This document shows positions 56,933-64,000 of a DNA stretch of 64,000 nucleotides, in pieces. Both the position numbers and the translations under genes were made by a program. The notes under the pieces were generated by a model, which worked only from the letters and a program-made list of their open reading frames with translations, did not search any database and was not told where the DNA came from. This stretch comes from Flexivirga endophytica (GTDB lineage: Bacteria; Actinomycetota; Actinomycetes; Actinomycetales; Dermatophilaceae): positions 49,304 through 113,303 of the forward strand of contig NZ_BMHI01000009.1 in NCBI RefSeq assembly GCF_014640635.1, written 5' to 3'. Positions within the stretch are counted from its first letter, which is position 1; each line of letters starts with the position of its first letter.

Positions 56933-58927
56933 ATGTCCGCTGCGAGTCCTGCGGAACGGTCAGTCGTACGAGAGTTGACCATCCGCGGTGTCGTCATCGG
57001 CGGTCTGATCACTCTGGTGTTCACGGCGGCCAATGTCTATCTCGGACTGAAGGTCGGGCTGACGTTCGCCACCTCGATCCCAGCCGCGGTCATCTCGATG
57101 GCCGTGCTGCGTTACTTCGCCGACCACTCGGTCGTCGAGAACAACATCGTGCAGACCATCGCATCCGCCGCGGGCACCCTGTCCGCGATCATCTTCGTGC
57201 TACCCGGGCTGGTGATCGTCGGCTGGTGGACCGGATTCCCCTACTGGACGACGATGGCCGTCTGCCTCATCGGCGGCATCCTCGGTGTCGCCTACTCCAT
57301 CCCACTGCGCCGAGCGTTGGTGACCGGCTCCGATCTGCCCTATCCCGAGGGGGTGGCCGGTGCGGAGGTCCTGCGGGTCGGCGACAGCACCGAGGGCGCC
57401 GAGGAGAACCGCCGCGGGTTGCGCGTCATCATCGCGGGTTCTGTTGCGGCGGCAGGATATTCGTTGCTGGCTGCGCTCAAGGTCGTGGCCGGATCGCTGC
57501 AGAAGGTGTTCCACCTCGGAGGTGGCGGCACCATGGTCGGCTCCAGCCTCTCGCTCGCGCTGATCGGTGTCGGGCACCTCGTCGGTCTGAGCGTCGGCAT
57601 CGCGATGGTCGTCGGCCTGCTGATCTCGTTCGGCGTGCTGCTGCCGATCAAATCCTCCGGTCACCTGCCGGCGCACGGTGACATCACCGACGCGGTCAGC
57701 GGGATCTTCGCGACCGACGTGCGCTTCATCGGCGCCGGAGCGATCGCCGTCGCGGCCATCTGGACGCTGCTGAAAATCATCGGCCCGATCATTCGCGGCA
57801 TCAAGGAATCCATGGTGTCCAACCGGGCGCGGCAGAGCGGCGCCGAGATCGAGATGACCGAGCGGGACATGCCGATCACGGTCGTCGTCTCGATCGTGCT
57901 GCTGTCGCTGATCCCGATCGGGTTGCTGCTGTGGGGTTTCGCGCACGACACCGAGTTGCAGGGCAGCCTGACCGGCATCCTCGTGCTCAGCCTCATCTTC
58001 GTGCTGGTCATCGGCCTGGTCGTGGCCGCGGTCTGCGGCTACATGGCCGGTCTCATCGGTTCATCCAACAGCCCGATCTCCGGCGTCGGCATCCTGGTCG
58101 TCCTGGCGGCGGCGCTGCTGATCAAGGCGGTCCATGGCGGTGGCAGCGGCGCGGACGCGGAAGCGTTGGTCGCCTACACGATCTTCACCGCAGCGATCGT
58201 CTTCGGCGTCGCGACCATCTCCAACGACAACCTGCAGGATCTCAAGACCGGTCAACTGGTGGGTTCCACGCCGTGGAAGCAGCAGGTCGCGCTGGTCATC
58301 GGCGTCGTGTTCGGCTCGCTCGTCATACCGCCGATCATGGATCTGATGAACAACAGCTTCGGCTTCCTCGGCGCGCCCGGCGCCGGCAAGGACGCCCTGG
58401 CCGCTCCACAGGCATCGTTGATCTCATCGCTCGCCAAGGGTGTCTTCGGTGACTCGCTGGACTGGGGCCTGATCGGCCTCGGCGCCGCCATCGGCGTCGT
58501 CGTGATCATCGTGGACGAGGTCCTGGGGAGGACGACCGGCAAGCTCCGACTGCCGCCGCTCGCAGTGGGAATGGGCATGTACCTCCCGATCTCGCTCACC
58601 CTGATGATCCCGATCGGTGCCGTCATCGGCATGTTCTACGACCGGTGGGCCGATCGCAGCACCACGAACCCCGAACGCGTCAAGCGGCTGGGCATCCTGG
58701 TCGCGACCGGCTTCATCGTCGGGGAGAGTCTCTTCGGGGTGCTGCTCGCGGCGATCGTCGCCGGGACCGGCAACGACGAACCGCTGGCGGTCGTCGGTGA
58801 CGGGTTCCTGCACTGGTCCGAGGGGCTCGGCGCGATCCTGTTCGTGCTGCTGATCGGGGCGGTCTACCAGTGGACCCGCAAGATCTCCACCTCCGGCGAC
58901 CGCGTCGCCACCGACATCAAAAGCTGA
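56933..58927 (+). CDS. OPT-family oligopeptide/metal-chelate transporter
   Basis: A 664-residue polytopic protein with about 14-16 membrane helices. N-terminal signature ELTIRGVVIGGLITLVFTAA and NVYLGLKVGLTFATSIPAAV, plus IKSSGHLPAHGDITDAVSG, are typical of prokaryotic OPT transporters, which use the proton gradient to import peptides or metal chelates. GGGAGG lies before the ATG. No accessory genes adjoin. Confidence 0.93.
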   Translation: MSAASPAERSVVRELTIRGVVIGGLITLVFTAANVYLGLKVGLTFATSIPAAVISMAVLRYFADHSVVENNIVQTIASAAGTLSAIIFVLPGLVIVGWWTGFPYWTTMAVCLIGGILGVAYSIPLRRALVTGSDLPYPEGVAGAEVLRVGDSTEGAEENRRGLRVIIAGSVAAAGYSLLAALKVVAGSLQKVFHLGGGGTMVGSSLSLALIGVGHLVGLSVGIAMVVGLLISFGVLLPIKSSGHLPAHGDITDAVSGIFATDVRFIGAGAIAVAAIWTLLKIIGPIIRGIKESMVSNRARQSGAEIEMTERDMPITVVVSIVLLSLIPIGLLLWGFAHDTELQGSLTGILVLSLIFVLVIGLVVAAVCGYMAGLIGSSNSPISGVGILVVLAAALLIKAVHGGGSGADAEALVAYTIFTAAIVFGVATISNDNLQDLKTGQLVGSTPWKQQVALVIGVVFGSLVIPPIMDLMNNSFGFLGAPGAGKDALAAPQASLISSLAKGVFGDSLDWGLIGLGAAIGVVVIIVDEVLGRTTGKLRLPPLAVGMGMYLPISLTLMIPIGAVIGMFYDRWADRSTTNPERVKRLGILVATGFIVGESLFGVLLAAIVAGTGNDEPLAVVGDGFLHWSEGLGAILFVLLIGAVYQWTRKISTSGDRVATDIKS

Positions 58928-58946
58928 CCCGCGTCAGAAAAACGAC

Positions 58947-58980
58947 TCGGCCCCCGACCGCAGCTGCGGTCGGGGGCCGA
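58947..58980. terminator. Bidirectional terminator, perfect 34-bp palindrome
   Basis: Arms 58947-58963 and 58964-58980 are exact inverse copies (core GGCCCCCGACCGCAG), with A-rich sequence before (GAAAAACGAC) and ATCATTTTG after, serving the convergent OPT and thiolase genes. Confidence 0.9.
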
Positions 58981-59001
58981 ATCATTTTGTGCGAGAGGGA
59001 G

Positions 59002-60225
59002 TTACGACAGGCGCTCGTAGATGACCGCCATACCCTGACCGCCACCGACACACATGGTCTCCAGACCGAAGGTGCCGTCGGCCTCCTGCAGGCCGTTGAG
59101 CAACGTCGTGGTGATGCGGGCGCCGGTCGAGCCGAACGGGTGGCCGAGCGCGATCGCACCGCCGTGCACGTTGAGCTTGTCCAGGTCCATGCCCAGGTCG
59201 TCGGCGGACGGCAGGACCTGCGCGGCGAACGCCTCGTTGATCTCGTAGAGGTCGAGGTCGCCGATCGTCATACCAGCGCGCTTCAGCGCTTGACGGGACG
59301 CCTCGACCGGGCCGAGGCCCATGACCTCGGGGGAGAGTGCGGAGACTCCGGTCGACACCACGCGGGCCAGCGGGGTGAGACCCAGTTCCTTGGCCTTGGT
59401 GTCACTCATGACGACCACGGCGGCGGCGCCGTCGTTGAGCGGGCAGCAGTTGCCGGCCGTGACGGTGCCGTTCTCGCGGAAGACCGGCTGCAACGCGCTG
59501 ACCTTCTCCAGCGTCACACCGGCGCGGGGTCCGTCGTCGGTGCTGACGACGGTGCCGTCGGGCAGCGTCACCGGCGCGATCTCGCGGGCGAAGAAGCCGT
59601 CCGCGATGGCCTTCTCGGCGCGGTTCTGGCTGCTCACGCCCCACTCGTCCTGGCGCTCGCGGCTGATACCGCGCAGCGTCGCGACGTTCTCGGCGGTCTG
59701 GCCCATCGAGATGTAGACGTCCGGCAGATTGCCGTCCTCGCGCGGGTCGGTCCAGGTCGGGTTGTCCTTCGCGATCTGCTCGGTGCGGGCCTTGGCGTCC
59801 TCGAACTTCGAGTTCTGCCAGGTGACATTGCTGCCGCCGGCGCCGGAGAAGTCGGCATACCGGGAGACGCACTCCACACCGGCGGACAGGAAGATGTCGC
59901 CCTCACCGGCCTTGATCGCGTGCGCGGCCATCCGCGTGGTCTGCACCGAGGAGGAGCAGAAGCGGTTGACGGTCGCACCGGGCAGGTGGTCCCAGCCACC
60001 CAGCACTGCCACGACGCGAGCCATGTTGCTGCCGTGTTCGGCCCAGGGCTCGGCGCAGCCGAGGTAGAGGTCCTCGATGAGGGTGGGGTCCAGGTCGGGC
60101 ACCTTGGCCAGCGCGGCCTGGATGACCTGCACACTCAGGTCATCGGGCCGGATGTCCTTCAGGGACCCCTTGAAAGCGCGGCCGATCGGCGTACGCGCGG
60201 TGGAAACGATGACAGCTTCGGGCAT
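59002..60225 (-). CDS. Acetyl-CoA C-acyltransferase (thiolase, FadA-like)
   Basis: A 407-residue thiolase. Nucleophile C90 in VNRFCSSSVQT, HGGAIALGHPFGSTGAR and the second catalytic cysteine in CVGGGQGMAVI. Start placed at MPEAVIVSTARTP, because GGAGG lies six bases before that ATG and inside the longer frame from 60240. In mycobacteria the neighbours fadA3 / exported SGNH / cbs have the same order, so it is likely the FadA3-type beta-oxidation thiolase. Confidence 0.95.
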   Translation of the reverse strand: MPEAVIVSTARTPIGRAFKGSLKDIRPDDLSVQVIQAALAKVPDLDPTLIEDLYLGCAEPWAEHGSNMARVVAVLGGWDHLPGATVNRFCSSSVQTTRMAAHAIKAGEGDIFLSAGVECVSRYADFSGAGGSNVTWQNSKFEDAKARTEQIAKDNPTWTDPREDGNLPDVYISMGQTAENVATLRGISRERQDEWGVSSQNRAEKAIADGFFAREIAPVTLPDGTVVSTDDGPRAGVTLEKVSALQPVFRENGTVTAGNCCPLNDGAAAVVVMSDTKAKELGLTPLARVVSTGVSALSPEVMGLGPVEASRQALKRAGMTIGDLDLYEINEAFAAQVLPSADDLGMDLDKLNVHGGAIALGHPFGSTGARITTTLLNGLQEADGTFGLETMCVGGGQGMAVIYERLS

Positions 60226-60306
60226 GCGGTCCTCCGTCATTGAAGTTTGTGCTGAGCAGGCTCATTGCAGGAACAGGGACAGGTCGTGGATGGATGTTCG
60301 CGGATG

Positions 60307-60320
60307 TTACTCACGGGTAA
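60307..60320. promoter_or_regulatory. Candidate operator in the thiolase promoter region
   Basis: TTACTCACGGGTAA, an imperfect palindrome of the TTAC...GTAA form used by TetR-type regulators of fatty-acid genes. It is ~80 bases upstream of the thiolase start. Confidence 0.5.
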
Positions 60321-60338
60321 TACCGCCCACGAGTGTAT

Positions 60339-60374
60339 GGCGTGAGCCGCCTCGCGTGTGCGGCGACTCACGCC
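60339..60374 (-). terminator. Hairpin downstream of the HIT gene
   Basis: GGCGTGAG (60339-60346) pairs with CTCACGCC (60367-60374), and CCGC/GCGG extend it inside after a small bulge. It lies between the HIT stop and the thiolase promoter. Confidence 0.6.
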
Positions 60375-60381
60375 GGATCGC

Positions 60382-60795
60382 TCACTCGCGCAGCAGCGCC
60401 GCGGTCTCGGCGATCTCATCCGGCTCACCCGGAGCGGGGATCCACGGCAACTGCAGCGGGTCGTCGACGTAGCGCGGCACGACGTGCAGATGGAAGTGGA
60501 AGACGGTCTGCCACGCCTCGGAGCCGCAACAGTTGAGCAGGTTGATCCCGTCGGCGCCCAAGCGTTCCACGGCGCGGCGAGCGACCGCCTGCCCCGCTTG
60601 CGTGACCGCGGCGAGCTCGTCGGGCGCGATCTCCAGGAGGTCCTTGGTGTGGTTCTTGGGGATGACCAGCGCGTGGCCGCGCGTGCCCGGGTTGACGTCC
60701 ATGAAGGCGACGGTGCGTTCGTCCTCGTGGATCTTCTCGGCGGGGATGTCGCCCGCCACGATCTTGCAGAAGATGCATTCAGAGTCGGTCGTCAT
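60382..60795 (-). CDS. HIT-family nucleotide-binding protein
   Basis: A 137-residue histidine-triad protein: zinc cysteines CIFCKI (C7, C10), GHALVIPKNHTKD, and the triad FHFHLHVVPR (H100, H102, H104). HIT proteins hydrolyse AMP-lysine or Ap4A-type nucleotides. Downstream of the SGNH gene by 41 bases, probably cotranscribed. Confidence 0.95.
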   Translation of the reverse strand: MTTDSECIFCKIVAGDIPAEKIHEDERTVAFMDVNPGTRGHALVIPKNHTKDLLEIAPDELAAVTQAGQAVARRAVERLGADGINLLNCCGSEAWQTVFHFHLHVVPRYVDDPLQLPWIPAPGEPDEIAETAALLRE

Positions 60796-60836
60796 GATCC
60801 GACTCTAATCCCGCGCCGATGCGGCCCGGGCGTGAG

Positions 60837-61994
60837 TCAGGAGCCGGCGGTCGGCTCGGCATCCGTCGCCGGTGCGGAGCCGGTGTCGGCCGACTCGCCG
60901 GTGGTCGTCGTGACGTCGGTGGGCCCGTCGGTCGTTGTGCCGTCGATCGGCTCCGCACCAGTGGTGCGACCGCGCTCGTCGACCGGCTCCGCGTCGTGCT
61001 CGTCCTCGCCGGGAGGCGGCAGCGGGCGCCGATGACGACGCAGTAACACGGCCCACGGGCCACGCACGTTGCGCGCGACGCCCTCGACCTCGGTGCCGGT
61101 GACCTCGGTGCCGGGGTCGCGCGCGGCGCGGCGCGCAGCCGAGGCGACCGGGCGAACGGCCTCCCCGCGCAACCGATCCGGCTGACGGCCGGTGTCGGCC
61201 GAGACCTCGCCGAGCGCGTCCAACACGCTGGGCAACAGGGCGGACGCGGCCCGTGCATAACCGGCGGACGACGGGTGGAAGCGGTCCTTGGAGAACATCA
61301 CCGTCGGACTGTCGGAGAACTCGTGTCCGAGCAGGTCGCCCAGCGACACGGTCCGGCCGCCCATCTCGACGACGGTCCGGGTCTGCGCGGCGGCCAGGTG
61401 GCGGGACCAGCGCCGCGCGAGCTGACGCAGCGGCGGCGGGACCGGTTTGATGATGCCCAGGTCCGGACAGGTGCCGACGACGACCGGGCTGCCGGCGTCT
61501 CGCAGGCGGCGGACGGTCTCGGCCAGGTGCTCGACCGCATCGGTCTGCGACAGCCGGCTGGTGACGTCGTTGGCGCCGATCATGATGAGGGTGACGGCGG
61601 GGTGTGGCACCTGCGACAGTGCGAGGTCCAGTTGGCCACCGAGGTCCGGAGAAGTGGCGCCTACGACGGCGACGTTGGTCAGGCGCACCGGCCGGCCGGC
61701 GAGGGCCGCGACCGCGGCGGCGATGATCGCGCCGACCGTCTGGCTCGCGTCGTCGGCGCCCATGCCCTTGGCAGTGGAGTCGCCGAGGACCAGGAGTTCG
61801 ATCGGGTCGCCGGGGGCGGCGCCATACACGCCGTTGTCGTCGGGCGCTCCGTCGAAGGGCTGGCCGACGACGCGTCGCGCGATCGCGGCCTCACCTTTGA
61901 GAACTCCCCAACCGCTGAGGAAACCGGCGGCGCTGACACCCGCGGTGCCGGCGGCATAGGTCGCCACCTTGCGAGCCATCGATGCCCGACTCAT
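60837..61994 (-). CDS. SGNH/GDSL hydrolase, exported
   Basis: A 385-residue protein. N-terminal hydrophobic segment (KVATYAAGTAGVSAAGFLSG), catalytic GDST (71-74), block III MIGANDVT and block V DRFHPSSAGY give a complete Ser-Asp-His set. A charged, Thr-rich tail of ~100 residues follows. GGAGGG before the ATG. Likely a membrane-anchored or secreted esterase acting on wall or lipid esters. Divergent from cbs; homologous context in mycobacteria (Rv1075c). Confidence 0.9.
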   Translation of the reverse strand: MSRASMARKVATYAAGTAGVSAAGFLSGWGVLKGEAAIARRVVGQPFDGAPDDNGVYGAAPGDPIELLVLGDSTAKGMGADDASQTVGAIIAAAVAALAGRPVRLTNVAVVGATSPDLGGQLDLALSQVPHPAVTLIMIGANDVTSRLSQTDAVEHLAETVRRLRDAGSPVVVGTCPDLGIIKPVPPPLRQLARRWSRHLAAAQTRTVVEMGGRTVSLGDLLGHEFSDSPTVMFSKDRFHPSSAGYARAASALLPSVLDALGEVSADTGRQPDRLRGEAVRPVASAARRAARDPGTEVTGTEVEGVARNVRGPWAVLLRRHRRPLPPPGEDEHDAEPVDERGRTTGAEPIDGTTTDGPTDVTTTTGESADTGSAPATDAEPTAGS

Positions 61995-62195
61995 CGCTGG
62001 TCCACCCGCCCTCCACTGACATTGATCCTGAGCAAGCACAAGAGGCTTCGCAGAATAAGCCACGGTGCGCTCAGTTGCTGATCTGCAGTTGCCCAATGGT
62101 CTCACTCGCGGCGTTGCTGTCGGCTTTCGGGTGACTCCGGGGGAGCGCGAGGCGATGCGTGCCCGTGCGCATCCGCCATCTGAGACGATCGGTGC

Positions 62196-63575
62196 ATGAA
62201 GTTCGCTGAGCACATCGCCGATCTGGTGGGCGACACGCCCCTCGTCAAGTTGTCCAACGTCACCGAGGGCATCGCCTGCACGGTCCTTGCCAAGGTCGAG
62301 TACGTCAATCCGGGAGGCTCGGTCAAGGACCGGATCGCGCTGCGGATGATCGAGGCGGCCGAGGCTTCCGGGGCCCTGCAACCCGGCGGCACGATCGTCG
62401 AGCCCACCTCGGGCAACACCGGTGTCGGTCTCGCCCTGGTCGGGCAGCGCAAGGGCTACAAGTGCATCTTCGTGTGCCCCGACAAGGTGAGCGAGGACAA
62501 GCGCAACGTGCTCAAGGCGTATGGCGCGCAGGTCGTCGTCACGCCGTCGTCCGTCCCGCCCGAGCACCCGGACTCCTACTACAGCGTCTCGGATCGCATC
62601 GCCGCAGAGACGCCCGGTGGCTGGAAGCCGGACCAGTACTCCAACCCGGAGGGCCCCAACTCGCACTACCACTCCACGGGCCCCGAGATCTGGGCCGACA
62701 CCGACGGCGAGCTGACCTCGTTCGTGGCCGGCATCGGCACCGGCGGCACGATCACCGGGACCGGCCGTTTCCTGCGTGAGGTGTCGGCGGATCGAGCGGG
62801 CGGACGCGTCAAGATCATCGGCGCCGACCCGGAGGGCTCGGTCTACTCCGGCGGCAGTGGCCGCCCCTACCTGGTGGAGGGCGTCGGGGAGGACATGTGG
62901 CCACGGGCCTACGACCCGGCGGTCGTCGACGACGTGATCGCGGTGACGGACGCCGAGTCGTTCGCGATGACCCGGCGACTGGCGCGTGAGGAGGGCCTGC
63001 TGGTCGGTGGCTCGTGCGGTATGGCGGTCGTGGCCGCGCTCCGGCACGCGGCGACGCTGCCGGCGGACGCGACGGTCGTCGTGCTGCTGCCGGACTCGGG
63101 ACGCGGCTACATGTCGAAGATCTTCGACGACGGCTGGATGGGCAGTTACGGCTTCCTCCCGGAGCAGGCGGAGGAGCAGACCGTCGGCAGCGTGCTCGCC
63201 GCGAAGGAGGGCTCGATGCCGGCTCTGGTGCACACGCACCCCAACGAGACCATCCGGGACGCCATCAAGATCCTCCGCGAATACGACGTCTCCCAGATGC
63301 CGGTGGTCAACGCGGAACCACCGGTGATGGCCGGCGAGGTCGCCGGCTCGGTGAGCGAACGCGAGCTGCTCGAGGCGCTGTATGCCGGTGCCGCACATCT
63401 GGCGGACCCGGTGGCCAAGCACATGGAGGCTGCGTTGCCGATGATCGGAGCGGGGGAGCGCGCGTCCGGCGCACGCGACCTGCTCACCAAGCACGACGCA
63501 CTCATGGTCGTGCAGGACGGCAAGCCAGTGGGCGTCCTGACCCGTGCGGACCTGCTCAGCCTGCTGATCGACTGA
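62196..63575 (+). CDS. cbs: Cystathionine beta-synthase
   Basis: A 459-residue enzyme: PLP lysine K44 in YVNPGGSVKDRIALR, PTSGNTGVGLALVG, GIGTGGTITGTG, and two CBS domains in the last ~130 residues (DAIKILREYDVSQMPVVNAE; LLTKHDALMVVQDGKPVGVL). It joins serine and homocysteine to give cystathionine. Own promoter in the 201-bp divergent gap; terminator follows. Confidence 0.95.
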   Translation: MKFAEHIADLVGDTPLVKLSNVTEGIACTVLAKVEYVNPGGSVKDRIALRMIEAAEASGALQPGGTIVEPTSGNTGVGLALVGQRKGYKCIFVCPDKVSEDKRNVLKAYGAQVVVTPSSVPPEHPDSYYSVSDRIAAETPGGWKPDQYSNPEGPNSHYHSTGPEIWADTDGELTSFVAGIGTGGTITGTGRFLREVSADRAGGRVKIIGADPEGSVYSGGSGRPYLVEGVGEDMWPRAYDPAVVDDVIAVTDAESFAMTRRLAREEGLLVGGSCGMAVVAALRHAATLPADATVVVLLPDSGRGYMSKIFDDGWMGSYGFLPEQAEEQTVGSVLAAKEGSMPALVHTHPNETIRDAIKILREYDVSQMPVVNAEPPVMAGEVAGSVSERELLEALYAGAAHLADPVAKHMEAALPMIGAGERASGARDLLTKHDALMVVQDGKPVGVLTRADLLSLLID

Positions 63576-63589
63576 TCGGGTCGTTGGTG

Positions 63590-63620
63590 GTGCGTCCGCG
63601 GGCCTGACTCGCGGACGCAC
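63590..63620 (+). terminator. Terminator after cbs
   Basis: GTGCGTCCGCG (63590-63600) and CGCGGACGCAC (63610-63620), 11-bp perfect arms, nine-base loop, 15 bases after the cbs stop. Confidence 0.8.
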
Positions 63621-63650
63621 GCCCGCCGAAAACCGCGGAATGGCCCCGAT

Positions 63651-63790
63651 TTGGTACTTCCCGCATCGTTGGTCTACTGTTCTTCTTGTCAGCCCAACGG
63701 GGCGGCGAAGCGAAGAGCGAAAGCCCTCCGCAAGTGCCCACGGAAGACTGGCCGATCGGATTTTGTGCCGGTCAGACGGTCTGCTAGGCT
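63651..63790 (+). promoter_or_regulatory. Probable rRNA operon promoters
   Basis: Two candidates: TTGGTA (63651-63656) with TACTGT (63675-63680), 18-bp spacer, and TTTGTG (63762-63767) with TAGGCT (63785-63790), 17-bp spacer. Tandem promoters ahead of a long untranslated leader are typical of actinobacterial rrn operons. Confidence 0.6.
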
Positions 63791-63820
63791 GACAACGTCG
63801 CTCGGAGCCAAGTGCGCGAG

Positions 63821-63846
63821 AGTCGAGATCATCAAGATCTTCGACT
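63821..63846 (+). other. Leader hairpin
   Basis: AGTCGA-GATC (63821-63830) pairs with GATC-T-TCGACT (63836-63846), one bulged base, in the presumed rRNA leader; possibly an RNase III processing stem or antitermination element. Confidence 0.5.
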
Positions 63847-63943
63847 TGCCGCCCAAGAGTCGAGTGGACATCAACCAAAGTAAGACACAGTTCTTGCTGA
63901 TGTGTGGCGCTTGCTGCACGGAGGTGAGTGTCTGGTCGTTTTT

Positions 63944-63958
63944 TGAGAACTCAACAGC
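63944..63958 (+). promoter_or_regulatory. boxA-like antitermination site of an rRNA operon
   Basis: TGAGAACTCAACAGC preceded by a T tract; this sequence is the usual landmark of actinobacterial 16S rRNA leaders, where the Nus complex loads. The 16S gene itself is beyond the window end. Confidence 0.75.
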
Positions 63959-64000
63959 GTGTCGAATGATTGATGCCAATTGTTTGTTGGTTTGATCGTT

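Noticed and set aside
62000..63878. Upstream extension of the SGNH hydrolase frame through cbs
   Set aside because: The signal-like N terminus and GGAGGG place the start at 61994; the extension is antisense to cbs.

Overview
The window is one stretch of a high-GC Gram-positive chromosome. Conserved markers point to an actinobacterium: a WhiB protein, a four-gene conservon, a DUF501 gene between ftsB and ppx, and a polyphosphatase. The order ispE / ABC-F / TetR ... glmU-prs-rplY-pth-mfd-lipoprotein-mazG-eno-ftsB-DUF501-ppx follows the classical actinobacterial (mycobacterial, streptomycete) backbone. Family-level placement is inference from memory; a Micrococcales lineage such as Dermacoccaceae or Intrasporangiaceae fits best. 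No prophage, IS element, CRISPR array or antibiotic gene cluster was seen.

Layout. 1-9.8 kb: end of ispE, an ABC-F ATPase, several one-component regulators (XRE, ArsR-like, MarR, TetR) each beside a small enzyme or transport gene, and a trans-aconitate methyltransferase. 9.9-19.4 kb: an accessory block between a tRNA-Gln and glmU (SRPBCC protein, sterol-desaturase-type membrane enzyme, two GNATs, a secreted protein, a DinB-like protein, a DUF222/HNH nuclease, a kinase-like protein, and a YciI/ECF42 sigma pair). 19.4-30.7 kb: housekeeping run glmU, prs, rplY, pth, mfd, mazG, plus an orotate phosphoribosyltransferase and a PaiB-like protein. 30.8-35.0 kb: a complete conservon cvnABCD. 35.3-42 kb: a LysR/dehydratase divergent pair, eno-ftsB-DUF501-ppx, whiB, a cysteine-bearing regulator and a tRNA with UAA anticodon. 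42.3-54.7 kb: a secreted beta-propeller protein and a divergent hexuronate utilisation locus (uxaA, manD, uxaC on one side; lacI, ABC transporter, uxuB-type reductase on the other). 54.8-63.6 kb: Bax1-like membrane protein, OPT transporter, thiolase, HIT, SGNH hydrolase and cystathionine beta-synthase. The last ~400 bases look like the promoter and leader of a ribosomal RNA operon whose 16S gene starts just beyond the window.

Three observations stand out. (1) A ~54-bp palindromic element lies in frame inside the methyltransferase gene (8312-8365, 18 extra residues). The same element has exploded into a 3x28-bp plus 4x32-bp compound tandem array between rplY and pth (22851-23058). (2) The octamer GTATGNCG (or CGNCATAC) is scattered roughly every 800 bases on both strands and in all reading frames, often forcing rare ATA isoleucine codons. 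It looks like a selected or enzymatically driven genome signal. (3) The hexuronate locus carries both the altronate and mannonate branches, a polyamine-type ABC importer, and a LacI-type operator placed just after a good promoter.

Gene functions were assigned by reading motifs; no database search was run. Start codons were moved from the longest open frame wherever a ribosome binding site, family length or overlap argued for it.
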